Source of the DNA: Aggregatibacter aphrophilus ATCC 33389
Lineage (GTDB): Bacteria; Pseudomonadota; Gammaproteobacteria; Enterobacterales; Pasteurellaceae
NCBI RefSeq assembly: GCF_900636915.1
Contig: NZ_LR134327.1
Span: forward strand, 62,001 to 126,000
Direction of reading: 5' to 3'
Length of the DNA stretch: 64,000 nt
Both the position numbers and the translations under genes were made by a program. Below, piece by piece: positions 1 to 8,960 of this stretch (positions are counted from its first letter, which is position 1; each line of letters opens with the position of its first letter). The notes under the pieces are model-generated. The model did not search any database. It had not been told where the DNA came from and worked only from the letters and a program-made list of their open reading frames with translations.

Positions 1-496
1 CAAGCACTAAAGTGTAGTTTTTTTGTTTCGCTACGTTATTAGTTGCAGTTTGAATGCTAGCAACCATTTTTGACGTTTCTTCGTTTTCACGTTTCGCGTA
101 GCTGTCTTGGAATTCTTTTGCTTTTTTATCATGTTCTGCAATTAATTTATTAATAGCAGTTTGTTCATCATTAGCAAATTTATTAATCTCATCTTCACGC
201 TTTTTAATATCGGCAGAACGCAATTTCGGTGCATCTTTTTGTAAAGCAGCTACCTTCGCGTCTACTTTTTTCTGTACATCGGCAATTTTTGCATCAATTT
301 GCTTTTTATTTTCCGCCAGCTTATCTGCGGTTGGTTTGAATTCAGATTCTAATTTATCAGCGATAGCTTTACGATCCGGATGATTTTGGAAAAGATACTC
401 AGCGCTAACAAACGCAATATTTTCTTCTGCCATGGCTAAAGAAGAAGTGAATACTAAAGCTAAAGAAAGCGCGGTCAATTTTACTACTTTTTTCAT
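1..496 (-). CDS. skp: Periplasmic chaperone Skp/OmpH (3' end cut by window edge)
   Basis: The gene starts at an ATG (494-496) after a purine-rich SD and runs off the left edge, so 165 codons are visible. The product begins MKKVVKLTALSLALVF and has a signal peptide ending near AMAEENIAFV. A long Lys/Glu/Ala-rich coiled-coil segment follows, as expected for Skp, the trimeric 'jellyfish' holdase that escorts unfolded outer-membrane proteins to the BAM complex. It lies just downstream of bamA on the same strand, which is the usual gammaproteobacterial order (bamA-skp-lpxD). A candidate sigma-E promoter at 568-594 and a strong hairpin at 537-558 precede it. The C-terminus is not in the window. Confidence 0.93.
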   Translation of the reverse strand, partial: MKKVVKLTALSLALVFTSSLAMAEENIAFVSAEYLFQNHPDRKAIADKLESEFKPTADKLAENKKQIDAKIADVQKKVDAKVAALQKDAPKLRSADIKKREDEINKFANDEQTAINKLIAEHDKKAKEFQDSYAKRENEETSKMVASIQTATNNVAKQKNYTLVL

Positions 497-536
497 TTGT
501 CTATTTTCCTTTTGGTAAGTTAAATATTAAATCCTT

Positions 537-558
537 CTGTGCCAATTTCTTGGCACAG
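537..558 (-). promoter_or_regulatory. Perfect 9-bp hairpin in the bamA-skp gap / skp 5' UTR
   Basis: CTGTGCCAA (537-545) and TTGGCACAG (550-558) form a perfect stem with a 4-nt loop. On the minus strand no U-run follows, so it is not a normal terminator for bamA. If transcription starts at the candidate sigma-E promoter just upstream, this hairpin would sit within a few nucleotides of the 5' end of the skp mRNA, where such structures can protect transcripts. On the plus strand a run of eight T follows, but no plus-strand gene lies upstream. Confidence 0.55.
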
Positions 559-567
559 ATATTTTTT

Positions 568-594
568 TTAGAGTGTATGTGATCATATAAGTTC
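568..594 (-). promoter_or_regulatory. Candidate sigma-E promoter for skp
   Basis: Read on the minus strand, GAACTT (594-589) is followed by a 16-nt spacer and TCTAA (572-568). This resembles the RpoE consensus GGAACTT-N15/16-TCTGA. The predicted start lies about 65 nt upstream of the skp ATG. RpoE control of skp and bamA is known in enterobacteria. The match is by eye and is not a scored search. Confidence 0.5.
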
Positions 595-600
595 ATCCAA

Positions 601-3000
601 TTAGAAAGAACCGCCAATACTGAACTGGAATTGCTCGATATCGTCGTTTTCGTATTTCTTCACCGGTTTTGCATAAGAGAAAACTAATGGACCAATTGGT
701 GATTGCCATTGGAAAGCAACGCCAGCAGAAGCACGAACTCGTGAAGGATCACCATAATCAGGCAAATTCAAATTCGCAAATTTAGATTTTTCAGTTTTCC
801 AGTGTGTATCCCAAACACTCGCCGCATCAACAAAGAATGAGGTACGTACGGCGTTTTGGTTTTTCTCTGCCACAAACGGCGTCGGCACGATTAATTCTAC
901 ACTAGCAGATGCCATGGCATTCCCCCCTACGATATCACCATTCACTAAGTTATAACAGGAAGATTGTGTACTAACACCAGCGATACTACAAACTTTTGGA
1001 TTGATATAAATCGCTTGTGGTCCAACTGCGCCATAAGCGAAACCGCGTAAGCTACCGATACCACCGGCAGTGTAGGTTTGGTAGAACGGTAAACGCTTAC
1101 CGCCGAAACCGTTAGCATACGCAGCACCTAAACGGCCGGATAAAACCCAAGTCTGGTCACGATTAAGCGGATAGAAACCTTGCACATCGGCATTGAATTT
1201 ATAATATTTATTGTCAGAACCCGGAATGGTCACCTTACCGCCAATAGAGGCTTTAACACCTTTAGTCGGTAAGAAACCACGATTTAAACTGTTATAGTTC
1301 CAACCGAAGGAAACATCATAATCGTGAGATTTGAAAGTCCATTCTTTATAATTCATCGACGCTAAATACAACGCACGATTATATTCAGGCGTAATATTTT
1401 TTAATTTGTTATAGGCATAACCGACACCAATGTAATACGCGTTATTTTCATTGACCGGAAAACCTAACGTTAAATTGCCACCGTAGGTCGTACGTGCATA
1501 AGAGGCTGAAGTCGAGTTTTTAGAGTTATCGTATCTTTCAAAGAATACGTTACCACCTAAGCTCACACCGTCTTTGGTAAAATACGGTTCGTTATAACCC
1601 AAGTTGACACTAGTACCATAGTCATTACGGGAACCCGCCAAACTAAGGGAAGACCCCATTCCCAAGAAGTTGTCTTGTTTAATGCTAGCCTGATAACTTA
1701 AACCACTTTCCGTACCATAACCCACACCGAAGTTAATACTACCGGTATTGCGTTCTTTAACTTTATAAATCACATCTACTTCATCGTTACTGCCTTGTAC
1801 CGGTTCTGTACGACTTTCAACAGACTCAAAAAATCCTGTACGATCTAACCGCACTTTACCTAATTCAACTAAATCAGTAGATAACCAGCTACCCTCTTGC
1901 TGACGCATTTCCTGACGCAAAGTACTGTCGGCACTTACAGTGTTACCTTCAAAGCGAATTTGACGTACGGAAAGACGTTTACCCGCATCAACAACGAAAC
2001 TTAAACCAACGGTTTTTTCTTCATCATTAAAGTCTGGTTGTACATTAACTTGTGCACTACCGTAACCACGCTCACCCAAGGTCGATTTAATGCTGTCTTC
2101 AACAGCTTGAATATCGCTCCGACGGAATTCTTCACCGATGTGAATTTGTTTTAGCAATAGTGCCAACTCATCCCGCATACCACCTACATCACCGACGATA
2201 CGGGCACTTTTTACCGTATATTTCTCACCTTCGGAAACATCTACGGTAACGCGAGCTTCAGTTTTTTCATCGTTTAATTGCACATCACTATTGACGATTC
2301 TTGCCTTAGCATAACCTCGGTCCAAATAATAATTTTGAATCGTTTCTAGATCTTTAGAGAATTGAGTTGAATCGAATTTATTGCCGAAAAGTTTCCACCA
2401 CGCATCCGGCTGAAGTTCCATTTGTTCTTGTAACGTATCACTGTCAAATACGTTATTGCCATTAAAAGTAATACCTTTTAATAACGCAACATCATTTTCT
2501 TTAATTTGAATTTTGACTTCTGCACGGTTGTTTGGAAGCGGGTTAACGATAGTTTCCACTTTGGCGTTATAACGCCCAACACTGTGATAATGTTCTTCTA
2601 GACTTTTACGGAAGACTTCCAATTTCTCACGATTAAGCACATCACCTTTTTGGAAACCGTTAGCATTTAAATTTTGTTTTAATGCTTCATCCGGAATAGT
2701 TTTATTACCATCAAGCACTACATCAGAAATAATAGCTTTGGGAATAACGGAAATGATTAATGTATTGCCTTGGTGTGAAGCTTTAACATCTTCATATTGA
2801 CCGCTTAAAAATAGACTACGCACAATATTGGCAATATTCGAATCATTGACTTTTTGTCCGATTTTCACCGGTAAAGCAGCAATAATATTATCCTCACTAC
2901 CTGCTTGAACACCATCAACACGAATATCCTGAACCACAAAAGAATCAGCAAAGGCTGCTGTTGAACCAAATAAAAGGCTTGCAATTAAGAGTTTTTTCAT
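601..3000 (-). CDS. bamA: Outer-membrane protein assembly factor BamA
   Basis: BamA (Omp85) is the essential barrel of the BAM complex that folds and inserts outer-membrane proteins. The 799-residue product starts MKKLLIASLLFG with a signal peptide cleaved near AFA-DS. Five POTRA domains cover roughly residues 20-420 and a 16-strand C-terminal barrel follows. The barrel includes the lid-lock motif region GGIGSLRGF and ends in Phe (IGGSF), as an outer-membrane beta-signal requires. The ATG at 3000 was chosen because it opens the signal peptide; an upstream TTG in frame would add ten residues in front of it. The gene lies 34 nt downstream of rseP and upstream of skp on the same strand. Confidence 0.97.
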   Translation of the reverse strand: MKKLLIASLLFGSTAAFADSFVVQDIRVDGVQAGSEDNIIAALPVKIGQKVNDSNIANIVRSLFLSGQYEDVKASHQGNTLIISVIPKAIISDVVLDGNKTIPDEALKQNLNANGFQKGDVLNREKLEVFRKSLEEHYHSVGRYNAKVETIVNPLPNNRAEVKIQIKENDVALLKGITFNGNNVFDSDTLQEQMELQPDAWWKLFGNKFDSTQFSKDLETIQNYYLDRGYAKARIVNSDVQLNDEKTEARVTVDVSEGEKYTVKSARIVGDVGGMRDELALLLKQIHIGEEFRRSDIQAVEDSIKSTLGERGYGSAQVNVQPDFNDEEKTVGLSFVVDAGKRLSVRQIRFEGNTVSADSTLRQEMRQQEGSWLSTDLVELGKVRLDRTGFFESVESRTEPVQGSNDEVDVIYKVKERNTGSINFGVGYGTESGLSYQASIKQDNFLGMGSSLSLAGSRNDYGTSVNLGYNEPYFTKDGVSLGGNVFFERYDNSKNSTSASYARTTYGGNLTLGFPVNENNAYYIGVGYAYNKLKNITPEYNRALYLASMNYKEWTFKSHDYDVSFGWNYNSLNRGFLPTKGVKASIGGKVTIPGSDNKYYKFNADVQGFYPLNRDQTWVLSGRLGAAYANGFGGKRLPFYQTYTAGGIGSLRGFAYGAVGPQAIYINPKVCSIAGVSTQSSCYNLVNGDIVGGNAMASASVELIVPTPFVAEKNQNAVRTSFFVDAASVWDTHWKTEKSKFANLNLPDYGDPSRVRASAGVAFQWQSPIGPLVFSYAKPVKKYENDDIEQFQFSIGGSF

Positions 3001-3034
3001 CGTAAATTTTATCCTGTATAAAATACTCAATTAG

Positions 3035-4366
3035 TTATAAACGTAAAAAATCATTAATCAGTCCAAATCCCATTAACATCAATAACAAGACAGCACCAAT
3101 TCGATAACTCACATTCTGCACATGCTCGGAAATCGGTTTTCCTTTAAACGCTTCCATTACTAAAAAAACGAGATGTCCACCATCTAGCACCGGCAATGGA
3201 AATAAATTCATAATACCCAAATTAACGCTAATTAATGCCATAAAACTTAGGTAATAAATCAAGCCAATTTCAGAAGATGCACCTGCACCTTTTGCAATAG
3301 AAATCGGGCCACCTAAATTATTCAAAGACAAATCACCGGTAATTAATTTTCCGATGACTTTAATCGCTAACCAAGAGAGTTGAAAGGTCTTTTCTGCCCC
3401 TTTCAGTAAGGATTCGAGCATATCATACTTTAATTCAGTACGATATTCATCAGCCACCAGATAAAAAGTAGGAGAAATTCCCACAAACCAGCGTTTTTTA
3501 TCATTGAACTCAGGTGTAATCGTTTTATCTAACCATACGCCATTACGCTCCACTTTAAGGCTTAATGGCTTACCTTCTTGAACCTTTTCGACAAATGCTT
3601 GCCACTCAATATTACTGTTATCCGACCAGTAAAGTTTATCACCTTTCAATAAGCCTTCTTTTTCCGCTGGTGAATTTTCGCTAACCTTAGATAGCGTCAT
3701 ATCCGCTTTACTTCTAACCGGTAAAATACCTAATGAACCGAAGGCACTTTCTTTCTCAGGATCAAACGTCCAGTTGGACAAATCTAAAGTTTTATGCTGT
3801 TCAATGTTGGAACCAAACTCAATCAACGTCAAATCGACTTTACTATCACCTAATTTTGTCGCTAACAACATATTGATGGTTTCCCAATCAGGGGCAGCAA
3901 CACCATCGACTTCAGTAATTTGATAATTCGGTTGCACTTGTGCTAACGCGGCAATAGATTGAGGTCGAACCTCATCGATCACCGGCTTAATACTCGGAAT
4001 CCCAATCGAATAAACAAGAAAATAAGCAAAAATAGCAAATAAGAAATTAGCTAACGGACCAGCGGCAATAATAAATGCGCGTTGTGCTACGGTTTTATGA
4101 TCAAAGGCTTGTGATTTTAATGCTGAAGGCACATCTTCATTGCGCCCGTCCAGCATTTTGACATAGCCTCCGAGAGGGATTGCCGACACTGCAAATTCGG
4201 TACCTGTTTTATCGGTACGTGACCAAATGACTTTACCAAATCCAATAGAAAAACGATGGACTTTTACACCGCACTTTCGGGCTGCCCAAAAATGACCGTA
4301 TTCATGTACAGTCACTAAAACGGCAATAACAATCAAAAATGAAACGGTTGACCATAAAAATGACAT
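3035..4366 (-). CDS. rseP: Intramembrane site-2 protease RseP
   Basis: This zinc metalloprotease of the inner membrane performs the second cleavage of the anti-sigma factor RseA and so releases sigma-E. The 443-residue protein has the HExxH motif (H21-E22-Y-G-H25) in its first membrane helix. It has two PDZ-like domains in the periplasmic section and the second active-site motif (LDG near residues 394-396, in PLPVLDGGH) in a C-terminal helix. Its length matches the family (about 450). It lies between cdsA and bamA in the conserved order, with 9 nt to cdsA. This links it to the envelope genes whose expression it controls through sigma-E. Confidence 0.96.
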   Translation of the reverse strand: MSFLWSTVSFLIVIAVLVTVHEYGHFWAARKCGVKVHRFSIGFGKVIWSRTDKTGTEFAVSAIPLGGYVKMLDGRNEDVPSALKSQAFDHKTVAQRAFIIAAGPLANFLFAIFAYFLVYSIGIPSIKPVIDEVRPQSIAALAQVQPNYQITEVDGVAAPDWETINMLLATKLGDSKVDLTLIEFGSNIEQHKTLDLSNWTFDPEKESAFGSLGILPVRSKADMTLSKVSENSPAEKEGLLKGDKLYWSDNSNIEWQAFVEKVQEGKPLSLKVERNGVWLDKTITPEFNDKKRWFVGISPTFYLVADEYRTELKYDMLESLLKGAEKTFQLSWLAIKVIGKLITGDLSLNNLGGPISIAKGAGASSEIGLIYYLSFMALISVNLGIMNLFPLPVLDGGHLVFLVMEAFKGKPISEHVQNVSYRIGAVLLLMLMGFGLINDFLRL

Positions 4367-4375
4367 GACTAATTC

Positions 4376-5245
4376 CTATAACACAAAGAAGTAGAAACAC
4401 GCAAAGAACGGTACGGCCGCAGTCAAGCTATCAATACGATCCAAAATACCGCCATGCCCTGGAATTAAATTGCTACTATCTTTGATACCACTTTGGCGTT
4501 TAAACATACTTTCAGTTAAATCGCCTAAAATAGAAATTGCTACTGTCGCCACAGACAAGCCAATAAAGGCTTCAGGTGAAACATTTGAAGTCAAACTTTG
4601 TTGTGCCACATTAACAAAAATTGCAGCAACTATGCCTGCCATCACCAAACCGCCAATAGCACCTTGCCAAGATTTTCCCGGTGACACTTTCGGTGCCAAT
4701 TTGTGTTTACCGAATTTACGCCCCACAAAATAAGCGCCGGAATCCGCCACCCAAACCAGAATAAACACATATAACAACAGCATAATGCCGTGGTAAGGTT
4801 CTGTCACATAACGATCTAAACGTAGCAATAATACGCCAATTAAAAACGGAATAAGCGTGAAGAAACAGAAGAAGAATTGCAAGACGGAATGCTTGCCCCA
4901 AATGGCACTACTTTTCGGGTAGGTCACTACAAAAAATAGCGCGACTAACCACCAAATAACAGAGCCGAATAAAATCGGTTGGGCATAATGCTCAAACACA
5001 CGACCAACATCTAAGTAATTGCCTTCACCATAAATCCAAAGGAATAAAAAGGCTGCACTTAAGCCTGTAATTGCGTAGCGCCAAAAAGTCAGTTGTTTGA
5101 AATTAAAAAACTGCGTCCATTCCCAAATACCCAACACCACAATCACGCCCAATGCAAGAGCAAAATAATAAGGTGAAAATAAAAATAAAGCGGCAAAGAC
5201 AATAGCAATTAACACAATTGCCGAAATAACCCGTTGTTTGAGCAC
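4376..5245 (-). CDS. cdsA: Phosphatidate cytidylyltransferase CdsA
   Basis: CdsA makes CDP-diacylglycerol from phosphatidate and CTP, the branch point for all phospholipids. The 289-residue protein is almost wholly hydrophobic with about eight helices. Near its C-terminus it carries the CDP-alcohol family signature, seen here as SxxKRxxGIKDxxxxxPGHGGxxDRxD (S..FKRQSGIKDSSNLIPGHGG). The start is a GTG at 5245 (MLKQRVISAIVL), supported by GAGGA eight bases upstream and by the family's usual N-terminus. It follows uppS with a 14-nt gap, so the two are probably translated from one message. Confidence 0.95.
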   Translation of the reverse strand: MLKQRVISAIVLIAIVFAALFLFSPYYFALALGVIVVLGIWEWTQFFNFKQLTFWRYAITGLSAAFLFLWIYGEGNYLDVGRVFEHYAQPILFGSVIWWLVALFFVVTYPKSSAIWGKHSVLQFFFCFFTLIPFLIGVLLLRLDRYVTEPYHGIMLLLYVFILVWVADSGAYFVGRKFGKHKLAPKVSPGKSWQGAIGGLVMAGIVAAIFVNVAQQSLTSNVSPEAFIGLSVATVAISILGDLTESMFKRQSGIKDSSNLIPGHGGILDRIDSLTAAVPFFACFYFFVL

Positions 5246-5259
5246 AATATATTCCTCTA

Positions 5260-5979
5260 TTATTCAGTCCCGCCAAAACGACGATGACGTTGTTGATAAG
5301 ATAAAATCGCCTGATGAAATTCAGTTTCATTAAAATCCGGCCACAGCACATCGGAAAAATACAGTTCCGCATAGGCCGCTTGCCACAATAAAAAATTGCT
5401 AATACGTTGTTCACCGCTAGTACGAATCAATAAATCCACTTCCGGTTCATCTTTGGTAACCAAATGTTGCTGCAATAAAACTTCGTCAATTTCCGTCACA
5501 GTAAGCCGTTGTTCTTGTACCTGCTGGGCTAACTGTTGCGCCGCCTGTACAATGTCCCAACGTCCGCCATAATTGGCAGCAATATTTAAAGTAAGTGCGG
5601 TGTTATTTTCCGTTAATTTTTCCGCTTTTTTAATTTTTTCCTGTAAGCCCACACTAAAACGGGAAACATTACCCAAAATTTTCAAACGAATGTTATTTTT
5701 ATGCAGTTTTTTCACTTCGAAATCAAGCGCCTGCATAAATAAGTTCATCAGTGCGCTAACTTCCTGCTCAGGGCGACTCCAGTTTTCACTACTAAAGGCA
5801 TAAAGGGTTAAATATTTCACCCCAATTTTGCGTGCATACGAAACAGCCTCACGTACTGCCGCCACACCGTGTTTATGACCAAAAATTCGCATTTTGCCTT
5901 GTTGTTTTGCCCAACGGCCATTGCCATCCATAATAATGGCAATATGTTGCGGAATATTATTCGGGTCTAATTCAGTCAT
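5260..5979 (-). CDS. uppS: Undecaprenyl diphosphate synthase (cis-prenyltransferase)
   Basis: UppS condenses farnesyl diphosphate with eight isopentenyl diphosphates to make the C55 lipid carrier for peptidoglycan and LPS. The 239-residue product has the family motif IMDGNGRWA, with the catalytic Asp at residue 18, the GHKHG segment, and [17 protein letters not shown] near the C-terminus. I chose the ATG at 5979; an in-frame TTG two codons upstream is poorly spaced from the SD. It lies 20 nt after ispC, so precursor supply (ispC), carrier synthesis (uppS) and phospholipid synthesis (cdsA) are co-transcribed. Confidence 0.95.
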   Translation of the reverse strand: MTELDPNNIPQHIAIIMDGNGRWAKQQGKMRIFGHKHGVAAVREAVSYARKIGVKYLTLYAFSSENWSRPEQEVSALMNLFMQALDFEVKKLHKNNIRLKILGNVSRFSVGLQEKIKKAEKLTENNTALTLNIAANYGGRWDIVQAAQQLAQQVQEQRLTVTEIDEVLLQQHLVTKDEPEVDLLIRTSGEQRISNFLLWQAAYAELYFSDVLWPDFNETEFHQAILSYQQRHRRFGGTE

Positions 5980-5999
5980 ATTCAATTCTCATTAAGCAA

Positions 6000-7205
6000 T
6001 CATTTAGACCAATGTACAAGTTGCTTTTGGGCACATTCCCGAGCCATACGATCCACGTCTAATACATCATCAATTTGTTTGATTAGCTGTGGCTGAATTT
6101 GTTCCACTACCACCTGATTAAGTTTGGCAATATCGGTAAATTTAATTTGTCGATCTAAAAACGCCTGCACCGCTATTTCATTCGCGGCATTCATTGCCGT
6201 GGTGGCGTATTGCCCTTCTGCAAAAACATCCATAGCGAGTTTTAAACAAGGATAACGTTGATAATCAGGAGCAAGAAATGTCAGGCCATTGAGTTGGTAA
6301 AAATCTAATGAAGCCACACCGGAAATAATACGATTCGGGTACGCCATTGTTTCAGCGATTGGCGTACGCATATCGGGATTTCCCATTTGAGCAATCACAG
6401 AACCATCAATATAACGCACCATAGAGTGAATAATGGATTGCGGGTGAATAATCACTTCCATTTCGTCGGCTGTCGCATTAAATAACCAACGGGCTTCAAT
6501 ATACTCTAAACCCTTGTTCATCATCGTTGCGGAATCCACGGAGATTTTCTTACCCATAGACCAGTTCGGATGCGCCACTGCTTGTTCCGGCGTAATGCCA
6601 TCAAATTCGCTTAAATCCGTATAACGGAAAGGCCCACCGGAACCGGTCAACACGATTTTACTGATGCCCAGTTCTGCTAACGGACAAAAACCAATTTGTT
6701 GCTGTGCCTGTGGTGGCAAGGATTGGAAAATCGCGTTGTGTTCACTGTCCACCGGCAATAATTGCGCGCCATGTTGCTTCACCGCATCAATAAAAATCTG
6801 ACCGCAAGTCACCAAGGCTTCTTTATTCGCCAGCAACACTTTTTTTCCCGCTTGCACGGCCGATAACGTTGGTAATAAACCTGCCGCACCAACAATTGCC
6901 GCCATAACCATATCCGCATCGGGGTGTGCGCTTAATTCGCAAATGGCTTGTTGACCGGCTAACACGTGGGTTGGAATTTGATGAGCTATTAATTTTTCGC
7001 GCAATATTTTCGCGGCGTTTTCATCTGCTAATGCAGCAAAGTGCGGTCGAAATTTCACGCATTTTTCAAACATAGCGTCAACATTGCCCCCCCCGACTAA
7101 AGCAAACGCCTCATACTTTTCCGGATTGTGTTCAATCACAGAAAGCGTGCTATTACCAATAGAACCGGTGGCACCAAGAATGACGACGTTTTGTTTATTT
7201 TGCAT
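6000..7205 (-). CDS. ispC: 1-deoxy-D-xylulose 5-phosphate reductoisomerase
   Basis: IspC (Dxr) commits DXP to the MEP isoprenoid pathway using NADPH and a divalent metal. The 401-residue protein starts [17 protein letters not shown], where GATGSIG is the NADPH-binding loop. It has [11 protein letters not shown] and the catalytic-site segments LTGSGGPF and [18 protein letters not shown] that bind substrate and metal. The ATG at 7205 fits the E. coli length (398). Longer in-frame extensions start in a region that contains an uptake signal sequence and are unlikely. A terminator-like hairpin (7279-7299) separates it from frr. Confidence 0.96.
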   Translation of the reverse strand: MQNKQNVVILGATGSIGNSTLSVIEHNPEKYEAFALVGGGNVDAMFEKCVKFRPHFAALADENAAKILREKLIAHQIPTHVLAGQQAICELSAHPDADMVMAAIVGAAGLLPTLSAVQAGKKVLLANKEALVTCGQIFIDAVKQHGAQLLPVDSEHNAIFQSLPPQAQQQIGFCPLAELGISKIVLTGSGGPFRYTDLSEFDGITPEQAVAHPNWSMGKKISVDSATMMNKGLEYIEARWLFNATADEMEVIIHPQSIIHSMVRYIDGSVIAQMGNPDMRTPIAETMAYPNRIISGVASLDFYQLNGLTFLAPDYQRYPCLKLAMDVFAEGQYATTAMNAANEIAVQAFLDRQIKFTDIAKLNQVVVEQIQPQLIKQIDDVLDVDRMARECAQKQLVHWSK

Positions 7206-7270
7206 AAAATTTTGACCGCACTTTCCCCTACGAAGCATAAAAATACACATCAAACAGAGGGGCGTTTACA

Positions 7271-7299
7271 TAAGAAAAGACGCAGTAAAGCACTGCGTC
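7271..7299 (-). terminator. Intrinsic terminator downstream of frr
   Basis: GACGCAGT (7279-7286) and ACTGCGTC (7292-7299) form a perfect 8-bp stem with a 5-nt loop. Read on the minus strand it is followed by TTTTCTTA. It lies between the frr stop and the ispC start, so pyrH-frr and ispC-onward may be partly separate transcription units. Confidence 0.75.
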
Positions 7300-7321
7300 C
7301 GCATTAATTCATTATTGATGA

Positions 7322-7879
7322 TTAGAAATCAAGCAATTCTTTTTCTTTATCAGCCAACACATCATCTACTTTTTTAATGAAACCGTCGGTTAATTTTTGA
7401 ATAACCTCTTCGGCTTTATGCTGATCGTTTTCGCTGATTTCTTTGTCTTTCAACAAGGCTTTGATTTTATCGTTAGCATCGCGACGAACATTACGAATGG
7501 CCACTTTACCTTGTTCACCTTCGGCTTTCACAATTTTAATCAAATCACGGCGACGTTCTTCTGTTAACGGCGGAAGCGGTACTCGAATGGTTGTTCCCGC
7601 AGAAGACGGATTCAAACCTAAATCAGACGTTAAAATGGCTTTTTCTACCGCTTGAATCAATGAGCGATCGAACACGGTTACCGCTAAAGTACGCGCGTCT
7701 TCCGCCACCACGTTAGCTAATTGACGTAACGGCGTTGCAGAACCGTAATAATCCACTTGAATAGCATCCAACAAACTTGGTTGCGCACGGCCGGTACGGA
7801 TTTTGGCGATATGGCCTTTTAAAGCTTCAAGACTTTTTTCCATACGTTCTTCGGCATCTTGTCTAATTTGATTAATCAT
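7322..7879 (-). CDS. frr: Ribosome recycling factor
   Basis: RRF splits post-termination ribosomes together with EF-G. The 185-residue product has the full family length, begins [20 protein letters not shown] and contains the conserved [13 protein letters not shown] and [14 protein letters not shown] segments. Charged helices dominate, as expected for the three-helix tRNA-mimic body. It starts 209 nt after the end of pyrH in the usual pyrH-frr order, but a strong hairpin at 8039-8061 suggests frr also has its own promoter. EF-G is encoded elsewhere in this window (fusA). Confidence 0.97.
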   Translation of the reverse strand: MINQIRQDAEERMEKSLEALKGHIAKIRTGRAQPSLLDAIQVDYYGSATPLRQLANVVAEDARTLAVTVFDRSLIQAVEKAILTSDLGLNPSSAGTTIRVPLPPLTEERRRDLIKIVKAEGEQGKVAIRNVRRDANDKIKALLKDKEISENDQHKAEEVIQKLTDGFIKKVDDVLADKEKELLDF

Positions 7880-8038
7880 TCGACTTTCCTTTTCAGTAAA
7901 TAAAGATAAAACGGCGTGATTTTACTGGATTTTTGTAAATTTTTGAATCTCTTTCTTCTGAAAATACCATTTTTAAGAACAAATTTTTGTCTTTGATAAA
8001 TAGAAAAGTACAATCGTATTTTATCTATACAAAAAAAT

Positions 8039-8061
8039 GGTAGAAATCATTTATTTCTACC
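8039..8061. terminator. Bidirectional terminator between pyrH and frr
   Basis: GGTAGAAAT (8039-8047) and ATTTCTACC (8053-8061) form a perfect 9-bp stem with a 5-nt loop. The minus strand is followed by ATTTTTTTG and the plus strand by GTTTTTATTTT. On the minus strand it would end pyrH transcripts. Confidence 0.75.
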
Positions 8062-8088
8062 GTTTTTATTTTCCTCGCTAAATTCAGC

Positions 8089-8802
8089 TTAACAAATTGT
8101 GGTGCCTTCATCGGTACCAAGAATCACTTGGCGTAATGCGCCCGGTTTCCCCATATTGAAAACCCGAATCGGCAAGCCGTGGTCGCGGGCAAGAGTGAAG
8201 GCTGCTAAATCCATTACTTTTAATTCTTTATCGATAACTTCTGCATAGGTTAAATTTTTATACAGTTTGGCATTAGCATTTTTAGCCGGATCGCAATCAT
8301 ACACACCGTCCACTTTAGTGGCCTTTAACACCACGTCCGCTTCAATTTCAATCCCGCGCAAACACGCAGCCGAGTCTGTAGTAAAGAAAGGACTGCCGGT
8401 GCCCGCGGAGAAAATTACGACGCGTTTTTCACGCAACATTTTGATGGCTTCTGACCAGTTGTAAGTATCGCAAATGCCATTTAACTGGAACGCGGACATT
8501 AATTTTGCATTTACATCGGCACGGTGAAGAGCGTCCCGCATCGCCAAACCGTTCATCACAGTAGCCAACATCCCCATATGGTCACCTACCACGCGGTTCA
8601 TACCGGCTTTAGCAAGTTTAGCGCCACGGAATAAATTACCGCCACCTAACACAACACCAACTTCCACGCCCATTTCAATGAGCTCCTTAATTTCTAACGC
8701 CATTCTATCCAAAATGGAAGGATCGATACCGAATCCTTCGTCGCCTTGCAAGGCTTCACCACTAAGTTTTAACAGAATTCTTTTATAAATCGGCTTGCTC
8801 AT
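8089..8802 (-). CDS. pyrH: UMP kinase
   Basis: PyrH phosphorylates UMP to UDP and belongs to the amino-acid-kinase fold rather than the P-loop NMP kinases. The 237-residue product begins [18 protein letters not shown]. It has the glycine-rich [12 protein letters not shown], the [16 protein letters not shown] nucleotide/uridine region and a [16 protein letters not shown]-terminal segment. Length agrees with E. coli PyrH (241). It is the first visible gene of the minus-strand cluster; tsf/rpsB, which often precede it, are not found upstream here. Confidence 0.96.
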   Translation of the reverse strand: MSKPIYKRILLKLSGEALQGDEGFGIDPSILDRMALEIKELIEMGVEVGVVLGGGNLFRGAKLAKAGMNRVVGDHMGMLATVMNGLAMRDALHRADVNAKLMSAFQLNGICDTYNWSEAIKMLREKRVVIFSAGTGSPFFTTDSAACLRGIEIEADVVLKATKVDGVYDCDPAKNANAKLYKNLTYAEVIDKELKVMDLAAFTLARDHGLPIRVFNMGKPGALRQVILGTDEGTTIC

Positions 8803-8885
8803 ATTTTTCCCTTTTGTGTTAACAAAAATTGGCTCATTCTACTGGATCTTGCCTATGCTGTGAAGCGAATGGCAGAAAATCATCT

Positions 8886-8940
8886 AAAAAACGACCGCAC
8901 TTTACAGAGGCAAAATTATTGACGAGGTAAAGTGCGGTCG
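8886..8940 (-). terminator. USS-pair terminator downstream of yidE
   Basis: Two inverted uptake signal sequences, CGACCGCACTTTA (8892-8904) and TAAAGTGCGGTCG (8928-8940), form a 13-bp stem. On the minus strand it is followed by TTTTTTAGATG, placing an intrinsic terminator just after the yidE stop. Confidence 0.8.
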
Positions 8941-8960
8941 ATTTTAGGAGCATTTTTTAA

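Noticed and set aside
4470..4733. Open frame opposite cdsA
   Set aside because: Antisense of a conserved gene, with no recognisable product or SD.
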